A stretch of DNA of 64,000 nt from Litsea cubeba (lineage: Eukaryota; Streptophyta; Magnoliopsida; Laurales; Lauraceae): positions 37,444,399 to 37,508,398 of the forward strand of contig CM022951.1 of assembly GCA_012931725.1 (NCBI GenBank), read 5' to 3'. Each line of letters opens with the position of its first letter. Position 1 is the stretch's first letter. Under the pieces are notes generated by a model, which did no database searches, had not been told where the DNA came from, and was given only the letters and a program-made list of their open reading frames with translations. The translations under genes were made by a program, and so were the position numbers. Shown here piece by piece: positions 48,110 through 60,264 of this stretch.

Positions 48110-48870
48110 AAAAGAAAGAAATTAGAAATATTCTTTCACAAAAGAAAGATATCTTGAGGGATTCTCTCCCAAAAAGAAAGTAATGAGAGATTTTCTCCCA
48201 AAAGAAAGGAGATTTGAGATATTCTCTCCCAAAGAAAGATATCTTGAGATATTCTCTTCCAAAATAAAGGGAACATGAGAGATTCCCTCAAAGTAAAGAT
48301 ATTCTTAGATATTCTCTATCCAAAGGAGATATTTTTTATATATTCTTTACAAAAATGACACCATATGAGATCTAAGCCATTCCAAAAGCTTAAGGTCCCA
48401 TGGGTTAGCCCATATGAGCCAGGTTTGACCACCTAGGCACTTAAAAAAAAAATTGGGCTTCTAGTAAAAGAGAAATCCCTTTTACCAAGAGCTTACAAAA
48501 ATGGTTCCATGCCTCTTTTGAGTTGATTGGACTATAAAAAAAAAAGAATTCCAAGCCCCAAGAGCTTCCAAAAATCAAACCGTCCAGCCTCATGTACCAA
48601 ATTGAGCCAAAATCTTGAAATTGACATTCCACAAAAATCCAAACCAAGTCTTGGTCCCCTAACCTGCCACATACAGCTTGTTAGGTCATAAGACCAAAAC
48701 CAAAAACCAAAACCAGATCCCCTAACTTGCCACATACAGCCTGTTAGGTCGCAAGATCAAAACCAAAATTGATCCCCCAACATCCCACATATAGCTTGTT
48801 GGGTCACACGGTCAAAATCAAACCCGACCCCCTAACCTGCCACATACAGCTTGTTAGGTCACAAGGCCAA
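48110..48870. repeat. Two tandem arrays upstream of the antisense gene in element B
   Basis: 48110-48360 has imperfect units around TTGAGATATTCTCTCCCAAA. 48610-48870 has about four units of about 62 bp with core CCACATACAGCTTGTTAGGTC. These are inverted matches to 21205-21960 in element C. Confidence 0.8.
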
Positions 48871-48905
48871 AAACTAAAATCCAAATCCACATCCTTGATG
48901 TCATC

Positions 48906-50416
48906 TAGAGATGTCAAGTGGGCCGTGCCGGCCCGGCCCGGCACGGCCCGGCCCGCCAGTCAACGGGCCGTGGCACGGCACGGCCCGGTCAACGGCACGG
49001 CCCACTGGGCACGGCCCATGACGCGGGCCGTGCTGGGCCGAGCTGCGCACGGCCCGCTGGCCCGTTTGGCACGGCCCGCCAGGCCCGCTGGCCTAGTGGG
49101 CCAGCCCCTGTGGCCCGCCAGGCCCGCCAGGATCGGCCCGCCAGGCCCGCCTGGCACGGCCCGCTAGGCACGGCCCGCCTGGCCCGCCAAAAAATTTATT
49201 TTTTTATATTTTTTTTAAATTTATAAAAATCTAATTCCCAGCCAACTAACAACCCTAGGCATTTTCTAATAAAAAAAAACACTTACATAACTTGGTAAGG
49301 TAGGACTTTAGTGTAAATTAGTCACACTAATAATGAGGGGCAATGTGTTTTTGGGGAGAAGTAATAAGGGGAATATTTTGGTGTGACACACTTACCTTCA
49401 CTAAATTTGCCCCCTTGGCTTCAATAATTTAATTATAATTATTAAGCACTAACAAGCCAAAGCCAATGTCTTCATTGCCTCATAAAGAGTTATCCAGTTG
49501 GGTTAGGTATTTTTCATTTCTCATCTAATTGTTCAGGATTGGATGCTATATTTCTCCTATAGAATTATGTTTCTTTTACCCATATGACTTGAGGTCTCTC
49601 AAGGGTCTAATACTCATTGGCTGGTTACAACATGACATGACTGAATATTTGAAGTTATCTAATATACGACCAAAAATCTTTTTAGTTATAATTGAGTTAT
49701 TAGACTATTAAGTTTTGAGACTTTTCATAAAGCCCATTTTCAGCTGCATGCATGACATTAGGCAGTGGACTATGCAAGATTCTTACTTCTTTCCATCCTC
49801 TAAATAGTTAATGTAAGTATAACGCAATCAACCACAATAGCGAGACAAACGATTTTTTATGTAAAAATTGTATTGGAAAAAATCACGGGTCTTTTTGTCT
49901 AAACCGCGGACAACCAAGCACTATATAAAATAAATGTTATAAGGACTCACAGAACCTTTTAAAATAAAGGTTATAAGGACTCACATCCTCATCTAACTAG
50001 TTTTAATATTGTTTGAATAAATATTAGCATATAAAAGTAAGGTAGCCTAGTGGTTGTGTTTATCTTTCACAACCATTAGGTTGTGAGATCAAGTTCACCC
50101 AAACACATTTATTTTTAAAAAACTATACAAATTACGCAGGTCGGGCCAACCCAACCCGCCTATAACTCTATTAAAAAAAAAAAAAAAAAAAAAAAGAGGC
50201 ACGCCTGGCCCGCGGGCCGGCCCGGCACGGCCCGCTCCAGCCCGCCCCACTGTGGGCCGTGCCAGTGGGCCGTGCCGTGCCAGGGGTTTTCCCCTGGCGG
50301 GCCGTGCCGTGCCGGCCCGTTAGCTGGGGCGGGCCGTGCCGGCCCGGCCCACGGCACGGGCGGGCCCAGATTTTAGCGGGCCGTGCCGGCACGGCACGGC
50401 CCGTTTGACATGCCTA
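48906..50416. mobile_element. Non-autonomous hAT transposon, 1511 bp
   Basis: Terminal inverted repeats TAGAGATGTCAAGTGGGCC and, from the right end, TAGGCATGTCAAACGGGCC. Perfect 8-bp TSD, ATGTCATC (48898-48905 and 50417-50424). The empty site is visible in the homologous part of element C (about 21170-21190). Both subterminal regions are packed with GGGCCGTGCC/GGCACGGCCC repeats (48915-49190, 50200-50405). The AT-rich middle (49200-50160) holds no transposase frame, so it would need a transposase supplied elsewhere. Confidence 0.93.
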
Positions 50417-50610
50417 ATGTCATCTTCAAAACTTTGCCTCGAGATGGTATGTGATGCCTTTTACTAGCATAAAATTCCCCTGAGAGCTCAAAAGGCTACA
50501 ATGCCAAAAGCAAGACTGTTCAAAGACTCTTGGTCGAGTCACAAGCTCTCCTTTAAAAATCTCTTTGAGGCACATCGACTACAAAAGTTAAACAACTGGT
50601 CGCTGTACCT

Positions 50611-50622
50611 CGAGGGGGCATT
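50611..50622 (+). promoter_or_regulatory. Polypurine tract of element B
   Basis: CGAGGGGGCATT directly before the 3' LTR start at 50623. Confidence 0.85.
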
Positions 50623-51652
50623 TGTTGACAACAAAAAAAAAAGTCACTTTGCCTCTCCAAACTCAAGAGAACTACATGAAACTGCAGCCTGCCATAAATA
50701 GGCAATGCTACTTCAAAAAATCAAATCTTGTCATAATCAAACAGAAACTGTAAGATTCTTCAAGGCAACCAAAAGAGGAGTACACAAGAAGTTTCGGGCC
50801 ATTTCAAAATCATATGGCCTAACTTCACTTCTCTGATAGCTGAACAGGAGCTCTCGGCGGTGACATCATTGAAGACACCAAATCTTCGATCAGAGCCTAT
50901 GGATTGTCTCAAAATACGTCCAAAAGGCTCCACGCCAAGTTCCAAGTCAAATCGACAACGTTTGACCCTACATGAACCATCGAACAGCTAAATTAAGCCT
51001 CTCGGCGGTGAGAACCACCGAGGCCATCACTCATCAAAAAGAGCACATGGACGGCTTTAAAATGCTTACAAAGGGCTATACGTCATATTTCAGGTCATTT
51101 CGACAACATTTGACCATACTTTGACTCTCGGAAGCCAAATCAAGCCTCTCGGTGGCGAAGCTCCCTGGGACCATGGTTTCCAAGACAGGGCCTGTGGATC
51201 ATGGTTCCCTGTCAAATTTCAAGTTAGTCGGACATCGGTTGACCGCACATCGAGGCGCGACATCTACCTCGCGACAAAATTAAGTCTACAAAAAAAGGAC
51301 CCCAAATGGCTTCAAAACTTGAAGAAAAGCCTATGGTTGGTCTTATTTAAAGCTCAGGAGGCTTCACCTCAAATCTCAGGTCGTTCCAACATCGTTTGAC
51401 CCAGTTTTGGCTTCTGACGGAAAATCGGCAGCTCTTCACGACAAAGACTTCGACTTTCTCGGAAAATTGGAAACTTTGCACTTCAAAATGCAAGGATTCT
51501 CATCAAGTTTTCTACAAGGAAATCAGGCCAACAAATGTGCAAAATTTTTAGAAAAAATACAGAAGAAAAAAGAATGGAAAAAGACCTCAAAACGGCCGCA
51601 AAACAGGGACTAAAGGGGAAAATTCCCCCCAGGGTCGCAGGCCCCTGGGACC

Positions 51653-53299
51653 TGAAAGTCCAAGATCGAATCCTAGAGGGGGGGGTGAATAGGGTGAGCT
51701 CAAAGACTTTGACCAATTTTAATTCTTTTAGCTTTTAAGTCACTTATGCTTTGTTGAATATTAATTATCTTGTGAAAAAGAGAGGTCTCTAAGTTAATCA
51801 TTCACAAGAAGATAACAACATACAATAGAAGCATCAATCACATAAGGTAAGCAAAAGAGCAATCACCATGACACAAGTATTTATAGTGGTTCGGCCAACT
51901 TGCCTACATCCACTCCCGGTACCCTACCGGATTTCCACTAACACAAATTAAGGTTTAGGATCACCTCAAACCTTACAAATACATCACTATGCTTTTCAAG
52001 GCTAAGCATGAACCTTTACAACACAACATGTGCTTTTCAAGGCTAAGCACCAACCTTTACAAGAAGAGGATTCTCTCTTAAATAAAATGCCTATTGATGC
52101 ATGGATAAGAGAACAATTTAAGTGCAATGAAGTGCCTCTAAATAGGCTGATTTGAAAATGAAATATCAATCTCTAGATACATGCATATGAATGAGAAGGT
52201 CTATGATTTATGCATATACTAGAAACCACTCTATCTCTTTTTAGAAAGATGAAACTTTGAATGATGCAAAGATGTTGATCATATGTATGAGAAAGAGTAG
52301 AATGAAGAACACATGGTTTGAAAAGATAAGCTAACTTGAGTTTAAACAAAAGTAACTTAAATCAAACAAGTTAGTTTTGAACCATTAAAAACAAACTCAT
52401 GTTCATTACGAGTCATATGTTGTAGTCCTATGGATAAACAAGTTTAAAGATCTAAAGATGATAGGAAGACAACATTCATTTACTTAAAACATGCTTTTGA
52501 AAGAAAACAAAGTTTAAGACAAAGCATGAGATATATTGAGAAAAGAGAGCACACCCATTTGTGATGAATCAAAGGTTGAATCCATGGATTAGCCCCTTAA
52601 TTCCTTCACTAAGTCTCTTAAAAGGTTGTCCTTCCTTGGCCTCAAAAGTCCATTAAAGTTCAGCAGCTTTTCCCAAACAAAAAACCACTTTTTATAGCCA
52701 AAAAGTTCCCAACGGATAGTCTTCGGTCGACCTGCCCCTGAGCCCGGTCGACATGCCTTAACGGTCATAAATCTGCCCGTTGCAGGAAGTCCCAAACGGC
52801 TAATTTTTCGGTCGACCTCTCAGTGTGGCCGGTCGACCGAAGCCCTTGGTTCGGTCGACCGACCACACAGGGGGTCGACCGAAAACATGCCCAGAAATTT
52901 GGAAAAATAGAAACTTGAAAGTTTTGAGGGCATCTTTCCAGGGGACTATTAGACACTGATTCAAGCTTGGATTCATGAAAGAGAAAGGATTAAAAATGAA
53001 AGTATAAAGACATGAATCCTTCAAAAAGAAAAGATTTAAAGTGAAAACATTTGAAAGCTTGAAATGAAAAATAGAAACCAAGGATTAAAACACTTGAAAA
53101 CTTGAAAGCCTGAATTAAAAACTTCATGGTCTTTAGAGACATAATGACTTTGAAAAGCATGCATATCATATAATAAAATCAAAGATTATGAAAGATAAAT
53201 ATGCATAATGAACCTAAGATTAAAAACATGAATGAATGAGAGGTCAAGCCATGACAATGAATGCATCCTATCAAATTGCAACAAAATAAAACTCTAACA
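51653..53299 (-). repeat. 3' LTR of copia element 2
   Basis: TGTTAGAGTT to GGACTTTCA in element orientation. Six palindromes of CGGTCGACCG type (52724-52881) lie directly upstream of a TATA box (52689-52696). Confidence 0.95.
52689..52696 (-). promoter_or_regulatory. TATA box of the copia 2 LTR
   Basis: TATAAAAA on the minus strand, repeated at 59654-59661 in the 5' LTR. Confidence 0.6.
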
Positions 53300-53301
53300 A
53301 T

Positions 53302-53583
53302 CTCCCCCTTTGCAATTTGATGGCAACTCTAGAAGCTTGAACTCTCTCTTTTAATCTTCTTTGAAACTCATCTTCTTTGGACAATTAAGGAGCTTTGGAT
53401 GTTCGGGAGCATTTGGATATTTTGGAGCTTTGGATTTTCCTTGCGAGAGCGACGACACAGGACTTAGCTTCTCCCCCTCAACAAAAGCACACCTAGAAGA
53501 GAAACTATCCTCCCCCTAAACTAGAAAACCCTTGAATCTTCTCCCCCTTAATTGGTGACCTCATGATATTTCTCTCCCCCTTT
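53302..53583 (-). promoter_or_regulatory. Multiple polypurine tracts of copia element 2
   Basis: AGGGGGAG occurs at 53302-53311 (next to the LTR), 53471-53478, 53510-53517, 53541-53549 and 53574-53583. Multiple PPTs are a Sirevirus hallmark. Confidence 0.75.
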
Positions 53584-53705
53584 GACATCTAATTGCAAAG
53601 GAGCCTGCCCATCAACGAGAAAACACAAAACCTTGTTAGTAGCACCTGTTAAAAAGAGATATGATAAAAATAAAATATGGTAACAGGTGATGAACCAACA
53701 AAAAG

Positions 53706-56201
53706 TTAGAAATCAGGGCATGGGCCAATGCCCAATTGATGTCTCAGTTTTATGAATCGATCATTTCCAAGGGGTTTAGTAAATAAGTCAGCCAATTGAG
53801 TATCTGTTGGAACAAAAATTAACTCAATATTTCCTTGATCAACATGATCACGTAGAAAATGATAACGAATGTCAATGTGCTTAGTGCGAGAATGCTGAAC
53901 AGGATTTTTAGAGATACTAATGGCACTTGAGTTGTCACACATGACAGGCATGCATTGTTGTGGAACATTATAATCTAACAAAGTTTGTTTCATCCACAAC
54001 AACTGAGCACAACAGCTACCTGCAGCAATATATTCAGCTTCTGCAGTAGACAAGGATACAGAATTTTGCTTTTTGCTATGCCAAGCTACTAAGCAGTTAC
54101 CTATGAAATAGCAGCAGCCACTAGTGCTTTTCCTATCATCTATGGATCCTGCCCAGTCTGCATCACTATATCCAATTAGTTGCAGAGTTGAGTCACGGGG
54201 ATACCAGATACCATAATGAGAAGTCCCATGAATGTATTTTATGATTCGTTTAACAGCCTTAAAATGAGACTCTCGGGGATCAGATTGATACCTAGCACAA
54301 ATTCCAACACTAAAAGATATATCAGGTCTGCTAGCTGTAAGGTAAAGAAGGCTCCCTATCATGCTTCTATAAAGTTTCTGATCTACTCTCTTACCCTGAA
54401 GATCACTAGAGATTTTAGTAGTAGATCCCATAGGGTTGCAACTAGCCTTAGATTCTCCTAAGCCAAACTTTTTCACTATTTCTAGAGCAAACTTGGATTG
54501 ACTAAGAAAGATACCATGATCAGTCTGACTAACCTGTAATCCTAGAAAGAATTGTAAGGGTCCTACCAGACTCATTTCAAAAGTAGAGCTCATCAATTTA
54601 GAGAATCCTTGAGCTAAAGGTTCTGATGTGGATCCAAAAACTATGTCATCAACATATATCTGAGCAAGGAGAATATCTTTATCAACCTTTTTAATGAAGA
54701 GGGTCTTGTCCACATTTCCACACATATAATCATTTTCAAGTAAGTGACTTGTGAGCTTCTCATACCAGGCTCTTGGAGCTTGTTTCAGGCCATAGAGAGC
54801 TTTCCTCAATTTAAACACATAGTCTGGGTGATGAGGATCTTCAAAACCTTCAGGTTGGGTAACATAAACATCTTCCTCTATTTCACCATTTAAGAAGGCA
54901 CTCTTCACATCCATTTGAAACAGTTTAATTCTCATGCTACTAGCATAAGCCAATAAAATTCGAATAGACTCCAAACGAGCTACAGGAGCAAAGGTTTCCT
55001 CAAAATCAACTCCTTCAACTTGAGAGTACCCTTTGGCTACAAGTCTAGCTTTGTTCCTTATCACATTTCCTGATTCATCCAGCTTGTTCTTAAAAATCCA
55101 TTTAGTGCCAATTTGACTTTTGCCTTCAGGGAGAGGTACAAGATCCCACACCTCATTCTTTTTAAACTGATTTAATTCTTCTTGCATGGCATCAATCCAT
55201 TCAGACTTGGTTTCTCCTTCAGAGAAGTTCTTGGGCTCAATTTGTGAAACAAAAGAGTAGTGAGCACACAGATTATGAACCTGTCTTCTTGTCATGACCC
55301 CACTTTTGATGTCTCCAATGATATTATCCAAGTTGTGATCTTTTAATAACTTTGTGGGCATAATAGCAGTAGAGGGGAATTCATCTTCAATTTCAGATGG
55401 GGCAGTCTGCTCAACTAAGGTCTCTTCTTCATCATCATGAAGAGCTTTCTTAATTTGATTAGTCTCATCAATGACAACATGAGCTGATTCCATTACAGTC
55501 ATGGTTCTGTGATTGAACACTCTATAAGCCTTGCTCTTATCAGAATATCCTAAGAAAATCCCTTCATCAGATTTAGAATCAAATTTTTCCAACTGCTCTC
55601 TATCTCTTAAAATATAACACTTACTTCCAAACACTTTTAAATACCCCAGATTTGGTTTTCTTCCAAAATAAAGCTCATAAGGAGTTTTGTTAGTGTTCTT
55701 TGTCAAATAAACACGATTAATAAGATAGCAAGCAGTATTGATAGCTTCAGCCCATAAGTTGCGAGCAAGATTTTTCTCATTAAGTAAAGTTCTAGCCATT
55801 TCTTGGATAACTCTATTCCTTCTTTCAGCCACTCCATTTTGCTGAGGTGTTTTTGGAGCAGAAAATTGATGATTAATCCCATGGCTTTCACAGAAATCCG
55901 CAAATCTTTCATTTTCAAATTCTCCTCCATGATCACTTCTTATCTTCTTAATTTTGCAATCCTTCTCAACTTGAATTTTCTTGCAAATCCGTATAATATT
56001 ATCTGCTGCATCAGATTTTGCATGAAGAAAGGCTACCCATCCATATCTAGAATAGTCATCAACCATAACCAGAATATACTTTTTCCCACCAATACTTTGA
56101 ACGGGTGCAGGTCCAATAAGGTCCATATGAATGAGCTCAAGGGGACGAGAAGAGGATATATCTTTCAGACCTTTAAAGCTTTTCTTGATTTGCTTACCCA
56201 T
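53706..56201 (-). CDS. pol: Copia 2 pol: integrase core, reverse transcriptase, RNase H
   Basis: 831 open residues. Integrase core D27, D90 and E126. Reverse transcriptase D431 and YVDD at 516-519. RNase H D680 and E721. The frame is offset by one base from the upstream gag-protease frame, and the ATG at 56201 is internal, just after the CXXC of the integrase zinc-binding region. As read, it is the downstream half of a gag-pol broken by a one-base indel between 56237 and 56255. It could be translated only by frameshifting or from a new start. Confidence 0.93.
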   Translation of the reverse strand: MGKQIKKSFKGLKDISSSRPLELIHMDLIGPAPVQSIGGKKYILVMVDDYSRYGWVAFLHAKSDAADNIIRICKKIQVEKDCKIKKIRSDHGGEFENERFADFCESHGINHQFSAPKTPQQNGVAERRNRVIQEMARTLLNEKNLARNLWAEAINTACYLINRVYLTKNTNKTPYELYFGRKPNLGYLKVFGSKCYILRDREQLEKFDSKSDEGIFLGYSDKSKAYRVFNHRTMTVMESAHVVIDETNQIKKALHDDEEETLVEQTAPSEIEDEFPSTAIMPTKLLKDHNLDNIIGDIKSGVMTRRQVHNLCAHYSFVSQIEPKNFSEGETKSEWIDAMQEELNQFKKNEVWDLVPLPEGKSQIGTKWIFKNKLDESGNVIRNKARLVAKGYSQVEGVDFEETFAPVARLESIRILLAYASSMRIKLFQMDVKSAFLNGEIEEDVYVTQPEGFEDPHHPDYVFKLRKALYGLKQAPRAWYEKLTSHLLENDYMCGNVDKTLFIKKVDKDILLAQIYVDDIVFGSTSEPLAQGFSKLMSSTFEMSLVGPLQFFLGLQVSQTDHGIFLSQSKFALEIVKKFGLGESKASCNPMGSTTKISSDLQGKRVDQKLYRSMIGSLLYLTASRPDISFSVGICARYQSDPRESHFKAVKRIIKYIHGTSHYGIWYPRDSTLQLIGYSDADWAGSIDDRKSTSGCCYFIGNCLVAWHSKKQNSVSLSTAEAEYIAAGSCCAQLLWMKQTLLDYNVPQQCMPVMCDNSSAISISKNPVQHSRTKHIDIRYHFLRDHVDQGNIELIFVPTDTQLADLFTKPLGNDRFIKLRHQLGIGPCPDF

Positions 56202-56236
56202 TTGACAAGCTTTGCATAATTCAGATTTAAAATCAT

Positions 56237-58537
56237 CTAATTTGGTATTCCTCTAACAATTTCTTTCTTGGATAAGATCCTCATCAATTTGTAATTTATA
56301 TGACCCATTCTTTGGTGCCACAACTGGTTTTCTTGATCCTTTGTCATTAAACTCATGGATTCATTTTCACAGCATTCTTCTATAGTGTAGATGTTATCTT
56401 TAGTCCGTAATCCAGTGAGTAAAACTTTGTGGGATTTCTCATTTAGAACTTTGCAAGATTTGCTATCAAATATAACTTTGTTTCCTTTGTCACATAACTG
56501 ACTAATACTCAAAAGATTATGCTTTAAGCCATCCACAAGGAAAACATCTTTTAAGGTAGGCATTTGATCTCCTCCAACACAACCTTTTCCAATAATTTGA
56601 GCCTTCCGGTTGTCTCCAAATGAAACATTTCCTCCGTCATAGTTCTCAAAGGTGATAAATCTAGAACGGTCTCCAGTCATATGTTTGGAGCACCCACTAT
56701 CCAAAAACCATCTAGAGTTTTCCTTAACTTTTAGAGCGGTTTGAGCAAAGAAGTTCTTGACACTTTTCTCTTTTTCAATCCAAGTTGCCTTAATGAAAGT
56801 AGAGGTAGTGATTTTGGGAACAAACTTAAAAGAAGCTCTAGAGGGATGATTTTGAGCCAGCCTAATCTTAAAGGGACAGTTTGGAACTAGATGACCAATA
56901 CGATTACAAAAATGACAAGTCCATCTAGAGGTAAAAAAGTTTTTGTCTATAGGTTTGAAATGAGTCCTAGTAATATGTGGAAAACTGTTCTTCTTGCTAC
57001 TAGAAGAGCATTCAAAACCTATACCGTTCTTGTCACCAAAAATTTTGTTCATACCCAACATTTGGTAAAATTTGTCATTTCCCAAAGTAAATTTATCAAC
57101 AATATGTTTTCCTTTTATGAGTTTCATTTGAAGAGATTCTGTTTCTTGTTGACTAGATTTTAGCAAACATTGTAAATTATGAATTTCTTTTTCAGCTTTA
57201 GCTAGATTGTTATTAGAAGTAGTCAACTTAGATTGAATATCTCTTATCTCATTGTCTTTCAAAGTTAATTGATCTTTTAAAACATTTACATCATTCACAA
57301 GCCTTTTAGATTCAACTTTTAAACTTTTGTTCTTCTTGGTTATGACTTCACATAGCTCATATACCTCATCATAGGCTTGTTGTAAATCACCTTCATTATT
57401 TTCATCATTTGCTTCCTCTTCCCCTATGGTGTCTTCTATTAGAACATTATGATCTTCATTTTCTTCAATAGGTGTAAATAGAAGCCAAGAGGTGGAGTTA
57501 TCATTATCATCATTTTGAGGTTCATCATTCTCACTACATTCATCTTCATCATCATCCCAAGTTATGTTTAAAATTCTCTTTCCTTTCTTATCTTTCTTTT
57601 CTGACTCTCTAGGGGTAGAGCAATTTTGAGCAATGTGTCCAAATCCTTTACAATTGTAACATTGCACATCCTTCTTGATAAAAGATCCCCTAGAGTTTCT
57701 CTGAAATTTTTCATTTTTTGATTCCTCAAAATTTTTAAAGTTCTTTTTGTTCTTTAATAAAGTTTTAACCTTCCTAGAGAGCATGATTATGTCTTCATCA
57801 CTCTCACTCTCATTGTCATTTTCTTTTTGTTGGGAGCTAAGAGCTACACCTTTCTTCTTGCTAGGGACCTCAAAATCTAATTCATAGGTGAGAAGATTTC
57901 CTCTAAGTTCTTCAATCTTGATCTTGTCAACATTTTTACTTTCAGCTATGGCTACAATCTTGGGTTTGAACCTTTTAGGGAGAGATCTTAAGATTTTTCT
58001 AACAGCCTTGGATTCATCCATCTTTTCTCCTAGACCTATGAGGGAATTAACAATCTCCATAAATTTCGTATAGAACTCGTCAAAGGTTTCTTCCTCTTGC
58101 ATTTTGAGCTCTTCATACTTTGTAGTCAACATTTGAATTTTGGCTATTTTAACTTGATTAGTCCCTTCATGAGTGATCTCTAAGGTATCCCAAACTTCCT
58201 TAGCAGTAATGCAGTTTACTACCCTGTTGAACTCTTCTTGAGATAAGGCACAATATAAGGCATTTTTAGCTTTAGCATTCAGATTTGCCCTATCTTTTTC
58301 TCCTTGGGTCCACTCTTTCTTAGGCTTAGAATTGATAGAGATAACATATCCTTCAGAATCTTGTTCAGTGATAGTAGGTTCATGGTACCCTTCTTCAATG
58401 ATATTCCACACATCTAGACTTTGAGACTCTAAGAAGACTTGCATCCTAATCTTCCAATAGCGGTAATGAGATCCATTGAACAAGGGTGGTCTATTAGTGG
58501 CATGACCTTCCCCTAGTTGGGCTTGCATTATGACCAC
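56237..58537 (-). CDS. gag: Copia 2 gag, protease and start of integrase, 766 residues
   Basis: Gag (residues about 15-220) with zinc knuckles at 293-306 and 541-554, an acidic coiled-coil-like stretch between them (about 380-475), and protease with DSG at 613-615. The HXnH half of the integrase zinc-binding site follows ([10 protein letters not shown]) near the end. The frame stops at 56237 in the middle of that site; the CXXC half is in the pol frame. The start near 58537 lies 65 bp after the primer-binding site; Met4 is an alternative. Confidence 0.93.
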   Translation of the reverse strand: MVIMQAQLGEGHATNRPPLFNGSHYRYWKIRMQVFLESQSLDVWNIIEEGYHEPTITEQDSEGYVISINSKPKKEWTQGEKDRANLNAKAKNALYCALSQEEFNRVVNCITAKEVWDTLEITHEGTNQVKIAKIQMLTTKYEELKMQEEETFDEFYTKFMEIVNSLIGLGEKMDESKAVRKILRSLPKRFKPKIVAIAESKNVDKIKIEELRGNLLTYELDFEVPSKKKGVALSSQQKENDNESESDEDIIMLSRKVKTLLKNKKNFKNFEESKNEKFQRNSRGSFIKKDVQCYNCKGFGHIAQNCSTPRESEKKDKKGKRILNITWDDDEDECSENDEPQNDDNDNSTSWLLFTPIEENEDHNVLIEDTIGEEEANDENNEGDLQQAYDEVYELCEVITKKNKSLKVESKRLVNDVNVLKDQLTLKDNEIRDIQSKLTTSNNNLAKAEKEIHNLQCLLKSSQQETESLQMKLIKGKHIVDKFTLGNDKFYQMLGMNKIFGDKNGIGFECSSSSKKNSFPHITRTHFKPIDKNFFTSRWTCHFCNRIGHLVPNCPFKIRLAQNHPSRASFKFVPKITTSTFIKATWIEKEKSVKNFFAQTALKVKENSRWFLDSGCSKHMTGDRSRFITFENYDGGNVSFGDNRKAQIIGKGCVGGDQMPTLKDVFLVDGLKHNLLSISQLCDKGNKVIFDSKSCKVLNEKSHKVLLTGLRTKDNIYTIEECCENESMSLMTKDQENQLWHQRMGHINYKLMRILSKKEIVRGIPN

Positions 58538-58602
58538 AAAATAAAAAGAAACACTCTAAGGATTCTAACTCTAGGTTGTTAAACCTAAACAAGAGCACCT
58601 AG

Positions 58603-58614
58603 GCTCTGATACCA
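58603..58614 (-). promoter_or_regulatory. Primer-binding site of copia element 2
   Basis: TGGTATCAGAGC, initiator tRNA-Met type, two bases from the 5' LTR. Confidence 0.9.
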
Positions 58615-58616
58615 AT

Positions 58617-60264
58617 TGAAAGTCCAAGATCGAATCCTAGAGGGGGGGGGGTGAATAGGGTGAGCTCAAAGACTTTGACCAATTTTAATTCTTTTAGCTT
58701 TTAAGTCACTTATGCTTTGTTGAATATTAATTATCTTGTGAAAAAGAGAGGTCTCTAAGTTAATCATTCACAAGAAGATAACAACATACAATAGAAGCAT
58801 CAATCACATAAGGTAAGCAAAAGAGCAATCACCATGACACAAGTATTTATAGTGGTTCGGCCAACTTGCCTACATCCACTCCCGGTACCCTACCGGATTT
58901 CCACTAACACAAATTAAGGTTTAGGATCACCTCAAACCTTACAAATACATCACTATGCTTTTCAAGGCTAAGCATGAACCTTTACAACACAACATGTGCT
59001 TTTCAAGGCTAAGCACCAACCTTTACAAGAAGAGGATTCTCTCTTAAATAAAATGCCTATTGATGCATGGATAAGAGAACAATTTAAGTGCAATGAAGTG
59101 CCTCTAAATAGGCTGATTTGAAAATGAAATATCAATCTCTAGATACATGCATATGAATGAGAAGGTCTATGATTTATGCATATACTAGAAACCACTCTAT
59201 CTCTTTTAGAAAGATGAAACTTTGAATGATGCAAAGATGTTGATCATATGTATGAGAAAGAGTAGAATGAAGAACACATGGTTTGAAAAGATAAGCTAAC
59301 TTGAGTTTAAACAAAAGTAACTTAAATCAAACAAGTTAGTTTTGAACCATTAAAAACAAACTCATGTTCATTACGAGTCATATGTTGTAGTCCTATGGAT
59401 AAACAAGTTTAAAGATCTAAAGATGATAGGAAGACAACATTCATTTACTTAAAACATGCTTTTGAAAGAAAACAAAGTTTAAGACAAAGCATGAGATATA
59501 TTGAGAAAAGAGAGCATACCCATTTGTGATGAATCAAAGGTTGAATCCATGGATTAGCCCCTTAATTCCTTCACTAAGTCTCTTAAAAGGTTGTCCTTCC
59601 TTGGCCTCAAAAGTCCATTAAAGTTCAGCAGCTTTTCCCAAACAAAAAACCACTTTTTATAGCCAAAAAGTTCCCAACGGATAGTCTTCGGTCGACCTGC
59701 CCCTGAGCCCGGTCGACATGCCTTAACGGTCATAAATCTGCCCGTTGCAGGAAGTCCCAAACGGCTAATTTTTCGGTCGACCTCTCAGTGTGGCCGGTCG
59801 ACCGAAGCCCTTGGTTCGGTCGACCGACCACACAGGGGGTCGACCGAAAACATGCCCAGAAATTTGGAAAAATAGAAACTTGAAAGTTTTGAGGGCATCT
59901 TTCCAGGGGACTATTAGACACTGATTCAAGCTTGGATTCATGAAAGAGAAAGGATTAAAAATGAAAGTATAAAGACATGAATCCTTCAAAAAGAAAAGAT
60001 TTAAAGTGAAAACATTTGAAAGCTTGAAATGAAAAATAGAAACCAAGGATTAAAACACTTGAAAACTTGAAAGCCTGAATTAAAAACTTCATGGTCTTTA
60101 GAGACATAATGACTTTGAAAAGCATGCATATCATATAATAAAATCAAAGATTATGAAAGATAAATATGCATAATGAACCTAAGATTAAAAACATGAATGA
60201 ATGAGAGGTCAAGCCATGACAATGAATGCATCCTATCAAATTGCAACAAAATAAAACTCTAACA
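58617..60264 (-). repeat. 5' LTR of copia element 2
   Basis: 1648 bp, near-identical to 51653-53299. TATA box at 59654-59661, palindrome cluster at 59689-59846. Confidence 0.95.

Larger units (their letters stand above)
51653..60264 (-). mobile_element. Ty1/copia element 2 (Sirevirus-like), one frameshift
   Basis: 8612 bp with LTRs of 1647 and 1648 bp and a perfect TSD, GGACC (51648-51652 and 60265-60269). Primer-binding site at 58603-58614, five PPT-like copies before the 3' LTR. The LTRs differ at only a few places (for example a T-run near 52240 against 59200, and one transition near 52556 against 59517), so insertion is recent. It lies in the GC-rich inverted-unit part of the B LTR. Confidence 0.96.

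Noticed and set aside
48918..49226. Long Gly/Ala/Arg/Pro-rich open frames on both strands
   Set aside because: They arise from the GGGCCGTGCC repeats of the hAT end; they are open in several frames and low in complexity.
52589..53081. Short frames repeated exactly at 59554-60046
   Set aside because: Identical because both lie in the copia 2 LTRs; they cross the palindrome cluster and show no domain.
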